DNA of 64,000 nt from positions 124,001 to 188,000 of the forward strand of contig NZ_NKQJ01000011.1 in the NCBI RefSeq assembly GCF_002312815.1, in the 5' to 3' direction. The notes under the pieces were generated by a model. The model worked only from the letters and a program-made list of their open reading frames with translations, had not been told where the DNA came from and made no database searches. Each line of letters begins with the position of its first letter. The first letter of the stretch is position 1. Made by a program: the position numbers and the translations under genes. Origin of the DNA: Agaribacterium haliotis (GTDB taxonomy: Bacteria; Pseudomonadota; Gammaproteobacteria; Pseudomonadales; Cellvibrionaceae). This document shows positions 34,024 to 41,853 of the stretch, piece by piece.

Positions 34024-34404
34024 CTAGAGATAGCGGCGGGCCACTTCGTTTTGCAGCATAAAGGCTTTGGTGTCTGCGTCGTATAAGTTGGAGTTTAGAA
34101 TATCTAAAGCCCAGTCATTTTTTTCACAGCGCTCAAACCGTTCTCCAAACACGGCAAATAAATCGAGTATTTGTTCTGTTGCACTTTGTGTATCAATGCT
34201 GGTGTGTTCAAAATAGTCAAACTGGCGTTTCACCCAGTTTTCTAACTGGGGGTCGGAATAAAACTCAAAGACCCGTGCATAGCGAGAGCGGAGAACTTTG
34301 GCTTTTTCTGCCGCGTTATCAGCTTTTTTATTGGCTTCTAACGCGGCGATTTGGGTCTCAGTAAATTGCAGCATGGTGTAGGGAGTTAACGTACGATTTT
34401 CCAT
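34024..34404 (-). CDS. Small helical protein of unknown function, last gene of the DUF4123 island
   Basis: 126 aa from an ATG at 34404 that overlaps the preceding gene's end by 19 nt. Almost wholly helical and charged: FTETQIAALEANKKADNAAEKAK at the start, then YARVFEFYSD and a Glu/Asp-rich middle. I recall small proteins with an FTxxQIxALE opening near type VI effector genes, but cannot verify this. Its terminal place in the cluster fits an immunity or accessory role; an in-frame ATG at 34374 is a possible alternative start. Base composition is AT-rich compared with serA. Confidence 0.65.
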   Translation of the reverse strand: MENRTLTPYTMLQFTETQIAALEANKKADNAAEKAKVLRSRYARVFEFYSDPQLENWVKRQFDYFEHTSIDTQSATEQILDLFAVFGERFERCEKNDWALDILNSNLYDADTKAFMLQNEVARRYL

Positions 34405-35360
34405 TGGCCGTTGATTTTGGCGAAAGCAAGGGGGTAGACATTAACCATATCGGATTTGGTGTGCTTTAACGCAATTGCCCCGCTCATTGGCTTATCCCAA
34501 GGATGCATCCAGACTATTTGTTGATTATAGGCGACGGCATAATCCAGAGAATTCTTGGATAAAGGTTTTAACGGCCACTCTGGGTCAGAAGAGTTGAGCT
34601 TGAATTTCCGGATGATATTTTTACAGGTTTGACCTTCGTCCCGATAAAAAGCTAAATCAATTTCTTTGCAGCGATCCGAGATTTGGGCTGCAAAAGTATC
34701 GTAATCTTTAGCTTCTAGAGCATCCCATAGTTTTTGATACTCGGCAATCATCTCTGTGCGTTTGTCTTCCCATTCATCGTCGCTAAGGTTAAAGTGAATT
34801 TCATGGGTTTCACCAGAGAAAAACATCCATTCCGGGTGGGGCAGCGGCAGCTCGATAGGCTGGGTTAAGCACAAACCTTTGCTTTTGCCTTTTTGAGCAA
34901 TAATACTTCCGACCCGGTATTCACCCTCAGTAGATGCAATAGTTTTGCCATTTTCAATGGCGTAGCTTCCCGGAGTGGTGGAGCCAGAACAGAACTCATC
35001 AATATTGTTCAGCGCATCGTAATCAATGGCATTTTCATCTTTTCGATTTAGTTTGGATGCGTCAAAGTTTATTTGGCTAACTAAGCTTTTGTCGCTTGAT
35101 TCGGCTTCTTTTACATAAAGCCTTACTTCGAGTACAGCGTCTCTGCGGACTCGAGCCTTACCTGTTTCTGGATCATCAATGGTGCTTAAAAAAACTTCAA
35201 TATTGTTTTGTTTGTTTTTTAGCCAGTGGTTGACTGGGTATTCAATTGCTAGACTCTCCGAGTCTTCATGTACTTCAACATAGGCGCCATTAATACAAAT
35301 AACATATCCGCACCTGGCTGACTTAATGTTTAAAGAATAAAAAGGTTTATGAAATGACAT
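34386..35360 (-). CDS. Unknown protein of the DUF4123 island, 324 aa
   Basis: I do not recognise this protein. No signal peptide or membrane helix. The N-terminal half is beta-rich (GYVICINGAYVEV, YPVNHWLKNKQNNIEVFLS), resembling a carbohydrate-binding or C2-like sandwich. A helical stretch with WDALEAKDYDTFAAQI follows, and then a compact C-terminal domain (WPLKPLSKNSLDYAV, PLAFAKINGQWKIVR) similar in feel to NTF2/SnoaL-type endings. It starts 18 bp after the large gene and overlaps the next gene, so all are one operon. Candidate immunity or chaperone partner of the 774-aa protein. Confidence 0.65.
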   Translation of the reverse strand: MSFHKPFYSLNIKSARCGYVICINGAYVEVHEDSESLAIEYPVNHWLKNKQNNIEVFLSTIDDPETGKARVRRDAVLEVRLYVKEAESSDKSLVSQINFDASKLNRKDENAIDYDALNNIDEFCSGSTTPGSYAIENGKTIASTEGEYRVGSIIAQKGKSKGLCLTQPIELPLPHPEWMFFSGETHEIHFNLSDDEWEDKRTEMIAEYQKLWDALEAKDYDTFAAQISDRCKEIDLAFYRDEGQTCKNIIRKFKLNSSDPEWPLKPLSKNSLDYAVAYNQQIVWMHPWDKPMSGAIALKHTKSDMVNVYPLAFAKINGQWKIVR

Positions 35361-35378
35361 ATGAATCTCAATTACAAA

Positions 35379-37703
35379 TTAGGAGTTTGTGAATTTATCA
35401 AAGGGTAATTGCCAGCTTTTGGCTTTACTTTCTCTGGCTTTCATTACTTGGAAACTAATTCGCTTTTTTACCTGCTTACTGGCTTGGTTGCTGGTATCTG
35501 CTTCATTGACGGCCTGTCGACGCCTGCCTGGCTGGCGAGCTTGTTCGGTGTCTGCTACGTCGGTCTCACTCTGGTCTTCCGCTGTTGTAATATAGGCTTC
35601 GATATAGATACCTATGCCTGAAAATAATAACGATAAGCTACAGCCGGCTGGCGAGCCTACAGGCACTTGGCCGCTTGCATTCTCTAGCTCATCATCCGCT
35701 TTTTCGATATCGGTGCGGCCTTCTTTTTTCTCGTTATCGTAGATGCGATTGGCTTCGCCAGGATCGGCGGTAAGATTAAATGCCAAGCGAACCTCTCCGG
35801 TGCTGTCGGCGGATTGAATATTTAAGTTGGCGCCTATTTTATCTACCAGTGAGCCAAAACCAATGGATTTAAAGATTTTAAGGTCGGAGCTAACTTCACC
35901 TGAGACTTGAAAGTTTCCTCCTCCGTAGATAGAGGTGCTTTTTTTGTCCCACTGCAGGTTTTGTCCGGGCTCTTTTTTGAAAACTAAGCCTGCACCGGGA
36001 TTGTCAGTTTCTATCGCCAGTGAGCAGCTTAAAATACACTTTACCGAGGTGCTGCCACCGTTGTCTCCTTCCAAAGTTTCTGCCACCTCTTCATCGGCAA
36101 CTTCTTCTTGTTTTATGTCTTTAGCTACTTGTTTAAAAAATATTTTTGCATTGTTAAACGAAGCTTCAATAAGCTCACTAACCCCCAGATAATTTATAAG
36201 GTCAGATGCACCTAAGCTTGCAGCAGATAAAGATGTCTTGCAGAGCAGGCGAATGAGGTCAATATCTTTTTGGTATTTTAGTAACGGGGATCCTGCTATA
36301 AAGAATTCTTGTTTAAAGCCGACCCCGCTATTGTCAGGTAAAGCTTTTAGGATACGGCGATAAGACAGGTGTATTTGTACGGGTAAGTTTCGTGCATCAA
36401 CACTGTCACTTTCTTGGTTTTTAAGATGCTCTTCAGTGTCAGTGTCGATAGCATTATCGACATCAATTATTTCTCCATCGTCGCTTCCGCCAAGTGCACT
36501 AAAACCCTTGCTGATTAAGTGCAAGGTTCTTAGTGTTTTGTATAACCAGGACGTTCCGGTTAGGTCGTTGAGCGCCTCTTTGGGTGTTGTCGAAAAAGAA
36601 ATTGTCTTGTCGTGATCGTCTAAGCGAGCTAATGCGCTAATCTTTGCTTCTGGGTTTTTGCCAAAGGTTAGTGAAGTTGTGAATGCCATTAAGGTAAAAG
36701 GATAGGCTTTTACCAGCGTTTGGTAGCCTGTGTATGGCGCATTCTTCTGGTGGCTGCGCACCGAAAAGTGGTAGTTCGCAGGTGTTATAGCATCTTCTTG
36801 CTTTTTTAATAACCGTAGAAATGTTGCCCAATCATCTACCGAGCCTAAGGTCTTAGGTATTAGGTTGAGCTGCTTGAGCGCTTTATCACCATGGCCGACC
36901 TCTAGCTCATTCTTGCCCCCGGAAAACTTTGCCTCCTGGCAGATAACCTTAACAGTAGGACAAATATTCTCCTGCCCGTGGTCACACGAACCAGAGGCCT
37001 TTATCATTGCTTGAGCGCGGAAATATTTTAGCTTCCCGGTGATTATATGATATTCACTTGGGCAGTCATCTTTAAATAGATCTAAGCTTGGTGCGGGTCG
37101 GTCATCTATTGGGGTTTCTTCGGTAAGGTGTTCCTGGGTTTTCCCTGAGCGTTTTTCAAAAAAGTTATCAACAATTGTAAATGGCGCTTCATCGGAAACG
37201 TTCTCTAAATTGATCGAAAATGTTGAGAGCTCACACTTAAGCTCTTTTTTACATTTGGATACGACAGAATGACTGGCTGTTTTGGGTTGAGCAGTCTGAG
37301 ACTTGCTTTGTTTGAGATCGTTCTTGCTAAATGCGGCAAGCGCTACTGGGTCGCTAGTATCGATCTGATTTTGCTTGATCTCTTTTAGAGCGGCCTTGTA
37401 CTCTTCTTCAAACGTTGCATTGGCAATAATCTTTTGCTGGTGCTTGCCACTGGTTTCTGATGCGTTGACGAAGCTACGGTTCTTTTCTGCCATACGCTTG
37501 CTGGCAATAATGGCGGCGGCTGATTCTTCTTTGTTGTTAGAGGTGAATTTTTGCTTGAGTTTTTGATCGTCTAGAGCATTGTAGGTATCTGAGTAGAGCT
37601 TCCCTGCATCAGGGTATTGCTTTTTAAAAGAGCGCCTGCTTGCTGTGGTATGTAAACCTGCGGCTTCTAGTATGTGATTCTGTGAAGTATCTGTAACGGC
37701 CAT
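35379..37703 (-). CDS. Large protein of unknown function; candidate T6SS effector
   Basis: 774 aa from the ATG at 37703 (GTG at 37712 also possible). Not recognised. No signal peptide, no PAAR, MIX or Rhs motif seen. The first 150 residues are Lys/Ser/Gln-rich and probably flexible. The middle is mixed alpha/beta (LPVQIHLSYRRILKAL, FIAGSPLLKYQKDIDLI) with a possible amphipathic helix at LCKTSLSAASLGASDLINYLG. The part from about 545 is beta-rich and glycine-rich (STSIYGGGNFQVSG, GSPAGCSLSLLFSGIGIYIEAY), then a charged tail. Encoded 26 bp after a 210-aa helical protein and downstream of DUF4123, the position of the cargo in T6SS modules. Locally very AT-rich. Confidence 0.7.
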   Translation of the reverse strand: MAVTDTSQNHILEAAGLHTTASRRSFKKQYPDAGKLYSDTYNALDDQKLKQKFTSNNKEESAAAIIASKRMAEKNRSFVNASETSGKHQQKIIANATFEEEYKAALKEIKQNQIDTSDPVALAAFSKNDLKQSKSQTAQPKTASHSVVSKCKKELKCELSTFSINLENVSDEAPFTIVDNFFEKRSGKTQEHLTEETPIDDRPAPSLDLFKDDCPSEYHIITGKLKYFRAQAMIKASGSCDHGQENICPTVKVICQEAKFSGGKNELEVGHGDKALKQLNLIPKTLGSVDDWATFLRLLKKQEDAITPANYHFSVRSHQKNAPYTGYQTLVKAYPFTLMAFTTSLTFGKNPEAKISALARLDDHDKTISFSTTPKEALNDLTGTSWLYKTLRTLHLISKGFSALGGSDDGEIIDVDNAIDTDTEEHLKNQESDSVDARNLPVQIHLSYRRILKALPDNSGVGFKQEFFIAGSPLLKYQKDIDLIRLLCKTSLSAASLGASDLINYLGVSELIEASFNNAKIFFKQVAKDIKQEEVADEEVAETLEGDNGGSTSVKCILSCSLAIETDNPGAGLVFKKEPGQNLQWDKKSTSIYGGGNFQVSGEVSSDLKIFKSIGFGSLVDKIGANLNIQSADSTGEVRLAFNLTADPGEANRIYDNEKKEGRTDIEKADDELENASGQVPVGSPAGCSLSLLFSGIGIYIEAYITTAEDQSETDVADTEQARQPGRRRQAVNEADTSNQASKQVKKRISFQVMKARESKAKSWQLPFDKFTNS

Positions 37704-37729
37704 GTTTTTCACTCAAGAATTATAGCTAT

Positions 37730-38362
37730 CTATGCTTGGGCATAAATTTTTTCAATATTTTTGGCTAGCCAATCATAGCTTTGCTTGATTTTTTCATCTG
37801 CGCTTAGGGTGGGGGATTGAAAAATCTCTTGAATGGCTTGGCAACGCTCATCTTCCATAAAGTTCCCACCTATGATGAGCAGCATCTCTAGGCACATATA
37901 GCTATTTAATAAATCATTAATGCCATAGCTTTTGGCAATAGCTAGCGCCATGTCCGATGCGAAATGTATTTCCTCGTTTTCATACTCTGTACTTGGCACT
38001 CGTCGCTTGAATTTTAATATGCAGTAGCTTGCAAAGTCAGTTGCATCTGAGCCAGCATCTTGGAATATTTTGTAGGTATGTAGTTCATGTATGCGCGCGA
38101 GCGATTCATTGCTTGTATCGCTTAGAATTTCTTTTGCCCATGCTTGAGTGTCAAATTGTGGGCCCCAGTGGTTAATACAAAGCGCTAGCATTTTTAGAAC
38201 TTCAGTGTCATCTGTTGCTAGTTCAAAGCCTTGTGCTTTCTCAAAAGCTTGGTTTACAAGGGCTTGTAGATTTTTACTGTCGTTCGGGTCAAGCTCAATG
38301 AGCGGTGAGATTCGCAGCTCAGCTACGACCTTTCGTATTAACTCTGGATTTAACGATTCCAT
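37730..38362 (-). CDS. All-helical protein of unknown function in the DUF4123 island
   Basis: 210 aa, ATG with GAGGAG upstream. Predicted helical throughout, acidic, no signal peptide, no membrane segment: ESLNPELIRKVVAEL, DFASYCILKF, NDLLNSYMCLEMLLIIGGNF. Placed between the DUF4123 adaptor and the 774-aa candidate effector, where a dedicated chaperone or recognition factor would fit. No homolog recognised. Confidence 0.68.
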   Translation of the reverse strand: MESLNPELIRKVVAELRISPLIELDPNDSKNLQALVNQAFEKAQGFELATDDTEVLKMLALCINHWGPQFDTQAWAKEILSDTSNESLARIHELHTYKIFQDAGSDATDFASYCILKFKRRVPSTEYENEEIHFASDMALAIAKSYGINDLLNSYMCLEMLLIIGGNFMEDERCQAIQEIFQSPTLSADEKIKQSYDWLAKNIEKIYAQA

Positions 38363-38499
38363 GTGGTAATGCTCCTCAGCTGATCCCGGTGCTTCTATGG
38401 TTAATGGTGATGGGCTCAGATATATATGTAATTTTCAGAATTCTCATAGTTTGTGGCTTCGCGTCTAGAGCGTAATGTTTATGCTGCCTTGAGAGTCCG

Positions 38500-39036
38500 T
38501 TATTTTCGGGGGGCTGTTTCTGTGTACCGTAACGGCTTTGCTTGAAGGACCTCAGGCTTGCCATCTTTGTTTTCTACCATTATCGAACAAGCTGGCCCCA
38601 TAATTGCGCTGCGTTGTTGAACGTCGCAGGTCGGTACTACGGTACGCAGCACCCTCGGATCATAATAGCGAAACACTAAGGTCTTCCCCTCGGGTGATTT
38701 CACTTTAGATATTCTTCTGCAGCCATTGCGCAGTTGACTCAAGGTCACGTCGGGTTTGCATAGGTAATAAATGCCCCAGGCCTGTCCCCAACCTTCACTG
38801 AGCAGTGTTTCAGTAAAGAGACTATCGCTTGTAAGCTGCACTATATGCGGCGCGGCGCGTTTGAGTGCGTAATTGAGTTTGCCTTCGTACAGGCACTCGT
38901 GTTTTAAGCCAGAGTTGTTGATCAGTGGTTCGAGGCGTTTGTCGCGGGCGCAGTCGATGATGGCAAAGACCTTGGGCACGCTGCCGTCTGCTAGTGGCTG
39001 CCAGAGCAGCTGTTTAAGTTGCTCTGTCTGGCTCAT
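38500..39036 (-). CDS. DUF4123 domain protein, T6SS effector-loading adaptor family
   Basis: 178 aa, nearly all one DUF4123 domain: VFAIIDCARDKRLEPLI at the start, LYEGKLNYALKRAAPHIVQL, then GWGQAWGIYYLCKPDVTL and the typical FRYYDPRVLRTVVPTC. In Vibrio, Agrobacterium and Pseudomonas, DUF4123 proteins (Tap/TEC) are needed to load a specific effector onto VgrG and are encoded next to that effector. Here it opens a five-gene minus-strand run without vgrG. A 137-bp gap with low G+C separates it from the next gene. Confidence 0.85.
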   Translation of the reverse strand: MSQTEQLKQLLWQPLADGSVPKVFAIIDCARDKRLEPLINNSGLKHECLYEGKLNYALKRAAPHIVQLTSDSLFTETLLSEGWGQAWGIYYLCKPDVTLSQLRNGCRRISKVKSPEGKTLVFRYYDPRVLRTVVPTCDVQQRSAIMGPACSIMVENKDGKPEVLQAKPLRYTETAPRK

Positions 39037-39175
39037 AGAGCTTTGAGCCCTTGATTGGGTAACGGCCTTGTCTGCATTTAGTTTGCCTCCTGCAATCGTT
39101 TTTTGGGCGCCGGGTTGTGGCGGCGCTTATGTCGCCTTTGTGTGGTTGGCAATGTGCCGCTAGCGCTGGGCTTTG

Positions 39176-39193
39176 GCCCCGCTTAAGCGGGGC
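39176..39193. terminator. 18-bp perfect palindrome between rpiA and the DUF4123 island
   Basis: GCCCCGC-TTAA-GCGGGGC, flanked by TTT and AAA. It lies 70 bp past the rpiA stop and could end rpiA transcription, though no T-run follows on that strand. A second inverted repeat (ATAGGC/GCCTAT) lies close by at about 39205-39227. Confidence 0.45.
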
Positions 39194-39263
39194 AAATTGT
39201 AGCATAGGCCTGAAATTGTGGCCTATGCAGCGCGTCGCAAATGCAGGTTCTTGCCGCGTGTGT

Positions 39264-39950
39264 TTAGGTTCCGAGGCCGGGGTAGATTATTTGTACGCCG
39301 TCTTCGCGGCCGAGCAGCATTACGTCGGCTTTGCGCAGGGCAAAGAGGCCGTTGGTGATGACGCCAACCATCTGGTTGATCTCGGTTTCGGTTTTGATTG
39401 CGTCGGCGATTTGTAAACCGTGTACATCGAGTATGTGGCCGCCGTTGTCGGTCACGCAGCCTTTGCGCCATACGGGTTCACCGCCGAGGCTTTCGAGCTG
39501 GCGGGCGACGGCTTCGCGAGCCATTGGCAGCACTTCAACGGGCAGGGGGAAAGCACCGAGAGTATTGACCCACTTGCTCTCGTCGGCAATGCAGACAAAC
39601 TGCTTGGCGATCGAGGCAACAATCTTTTCACGAGTCAGCGCGGCGCCACCGCCTTTAATTAGCTGTAGTTGGCCGTTGCTCTCGTCGGCGCCGTCGACAT
39701 AAAACGCAAGCTGTTCAACATCGTTCATATCGAGCACCGCTACGTTTATTTTGGCCAGGCGCTCGGCTGAGGCTTCGGAGCTGGCAATTGCCGCGCGGAA
39801 CTTATCTTGGTGGCCATCGAGCATGTCGATAAAAAAGTTGGCCGTTGAACCGGTGCCTATGCCGAGCACATCGTTTTGTTTAAGTTTGGGCACGACGTAG
39901 TCGATGGCGGCCTTGGCAACTTGTTGTTTTAGTTGATCTTGTTTATTCAT
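39264..39950 (-). CDS. rpiA: Ribose-5-phosphate isomerase A
   Basis: 228 aa. Interconverts ribose-5-phosphate and ribulose-5-phosphate. Phosphate loop [11 protein letters not shown], catalytic Asp region [18 protein letters not shown] with the active Glu nearby, and the C-terminal [18 protein letters not shown] are all present. Divergent from ilvA, an arrangement conserved in gammaproteobacteria. Confidence 0.97.
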   Translation of the reverse strand: MNKQDQLKQQVAKAAIDYVVPKLKQNDVLGIGTGSTANFFIDMLDGHQDKFRAAIASSEASAERLAKINVAVLDMNDVEQLAFYVDGADESNGQLQLIKGGGAALTREKIVASIAKQFVCIADESKWVNTLGAFPLPVEVLPMAREAVARQLESLGGEPVWRKGCVTDNGGHILDVHGLQIADAIKTETEINQMVGVITNGLFALRKADVMLLGREDGVQIIYPGLGT

Positions 39951-40133
39951 CTCTTGTTTTCTTGTGAGGCAGAGCCTGCCTTGTATTCAGTGCGAGTTAC
40001 ACACATTATTGCTCCAGATCGCGAAGTTTAGCGTTTTTAGCGCGCCTTTGCCCGACTCATCCATGACTCAAGCCGGCCTTTGCTTTAGACTTGCCGATCT
40101 TTAGCCTGCGGACTTTAACGAAGAAGCTTTACC

Positions 40134-41645
40134 ATGCCTGCGACCTATATCAAGCGCATACTCGATGCGCGAATCTACGACCTTGCTATCGAAACTCCGC
40201 TCGATGAAGTGCCGTTGATTAGTGCGCGCTGCGACAACAAGGTACTGTTAAAGCGCGAAGATCTGCAGCCGGTATTCAGTTTTAAGATTCGCGGGGCCTA
40301 CAATAAGTTGCGCCTGCTCAGCGAAGACAAAAAAGAAAAAGGTGTGGTCGCGGCCTCAGCCGGTAACCACGCCCAGGGTTTAGCGCTTGCCGCCAAGCAT
40401 CTCGGCGTTAACGCCACAATTGTTATGCCGCGCACAACGCCGCAGATTAAAGTTGATGCCGTGCGCCGCCGAGGCGCCAAAGCTGTTTTGGTTGGCGATA
40501 CCTATGATGAAGCGGCCGATCACGCTAACAAGCTGGTTGAAGAAAAAGGCCTAACGTATGTGCACCCTTTTGACGATGGCGATGTGATTGCCGGCCAGGG
40601 CACCGTCGGCATGGAAATTCTGCGCCAGTACAGCGGCGACATCGACGCCGTGTTTGTACCTGTTGGCGGCGGTGGTTTGTGCGCCGGTGTCGCGGCCTAT
40701 ATCAAACACGTGCGCCCCGAAACCAAGGTTATTGCGGTAGAGGCCGAAGACAGTGCCTGCTTAAAGCTGGCCTGGGATAAAAAGCGCCGCGGCACTTTAA
40801 GCCACGTCGGTTTGTTTGCTGAAGGGGTCGCTGTGGCCCAGATAGGCAAAGAAACCTACCGGCTGATAAAAGAGTGTGTGGACGAGGTGATCACCGCCAG
40901 CACTGATGAAATGTGCGCGGCGATAAAAGATATTTTTGAAGATACCCGCTCCATTGCCGAGCCGGCCGGAGCGTTGTCGCTTGCCGGTTTAAAAAAATAC
41001 GTCGCCGATAACGATTGGCACGGAAAAACCGTTGTCGCTATCGACTCCGGCGCCAATACCAATTTTGACAGGCTGCGCTATATCAGCGAGCGCACGGAAA
41101 TTGGTGAAAAGCGCGAGGCTATTTTTGCGGTGACGATACCGGAAAAGCCCGGTGCTTATAAAAAGTTCTGCCAGCAGCTCGGCCGCCGTGCGATTACCGA
41201 GTTTAACTACCGCTATCGCGACAACGAACAGGCCCATATTTTTGTCGGTATTCAGGTAAGCCCAGATAACAACGATAGAGAAGAAATTCTGCTTAAACTG
41301 CAGGAGGCCGGCTACGAAGTTGTCGATATGACCGACAATGAAATGGCCAAGTTGCACACGCGCTACATGGTTGGCGGTAAAGCCCCTGAAGCCGATGACG
41401 AGTGTGTTTATCGTTTTGAATTTCCAGAGCGCCCCGCGGCCTTGTTGAATTTCTTAAGCCGTTTGGCCGGGCGCTGGAATATTAGTTTGTTCCACTACCG
41501 CAATCACGGATCGGCTTTTGGTCGGGTGTTAGTTGGTTTGCAAGTGCCGCCCAAAGAGCGCAAAGACCTTGAGGCCCTGCTCGACGAGCTCGGTTATAGC
41601 TATTGGGATGAGAGCTCCAATCCGGCGTATAGCTTCTTTTTATAG
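40134..41645 (+). CDS. ilvA: Threonine ammonia-lyase, biosynthetic
   Basis: 503 aa, the long biosynthetic type. PLP enzyme making 2-oxobutanoate for isoleucine. PLP lysine in FSFKIRGAYNKL, AASAGNHAQG, the phosphate loop VPVGGGGLCAG. Two C-terminal ACT-like domains (about 325-400 and 415-503) give isoleucine feedback. ATG start, no leader peptide or attenuator seen upstream. A structured repeat follows the stop by 80 bp. Confidence 0.96.
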   Translation: MPATYIKRILDARIYDLAIETPLDEVPLISARCDNKVLLKREDLQPVFSFKIRGAYNKLRLLSEDKKEKGVVAASAGNHAQGLALAAKHLGVNATIVMPRTTPQIKVDAVRRRGAKAVLVGDTYDEAADHANKLVEEKGLTYVHPFDDGDVIAGQGTVGMEILRQYSGDIDAVFVPVGGGGLCAGVAAYIKHVRPETKVIAVEAEDSACLKLAWDKKRRGTLSHVGLFAEGVAVAQIGKETYRLIKECVDEVITASTDEMCAAIKDIFEDTRSIAEPAGALSLAGLKKYVADNDWHGKTVVAIDSGANTNFDRLRYISERTEIGEKREAIFAVTIPEKPGAYKKFCQQLGRRAITEFNYRYRDNEQAHIFVGIQVSPDNNDREEILLKLQEAGYEVVDMTDNEMAKLHTRYMVGGKAPEADDECVYRFEFPERPAALLNFLSRLAGRWNISLFHYRNHGSAFGRVLVGLQVPPKERKDLEALLDELGYSYWDESSNPAYSFFL

Positions 41646-41726
41646 TTTGCCGGGTAAAATTAATGGGCTTCGATAGCGAGCGGCCGTTGTTTTCAACAGA
41701 ACTTTGAAATTCTGCCGCGGCTGAAT

Positions 41727-41808
41727 GGCAAAGAGCTAGACCGTAGACAGCAGGGATGCTGTCGTCGAGCCCCCATGTATGGGTTAACGGCGCGTCTAGA
41801 TCTTTGTC
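41727..41808. repeat. Structured extragenic repeat, copy 2
   Basis: 82 bp. Outer arms GGCAAAGAGCTAGAC (41727-41741) and GTCTAGATCTTTGTC (41794-41808) pair at 13 of 15 positions. Inside: a hairpin GACAGCA-GGGA-TGCTGTC, then GAGCCCCCATGTATGGGTTAACGGCG with a CCCAT/ATGGG mini-stem. The order and the inner core match copy 1 at 21126-21224, while stem sequences differ with pairing kept. This is compensatory change, as in a structured element. Confidence 0.82.
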
Positions 41809-41853
41809 ATAGTCGGTGCTGGGTGAGCAACAGGTATATGGATGAGCACTCGC

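Noticed and set aside
34024-39036. Island as prophage or IS remnant
   Set aside because: No integrase, transposase, terminase, terminal inverted repeat or tRNA attachment site could be seen.
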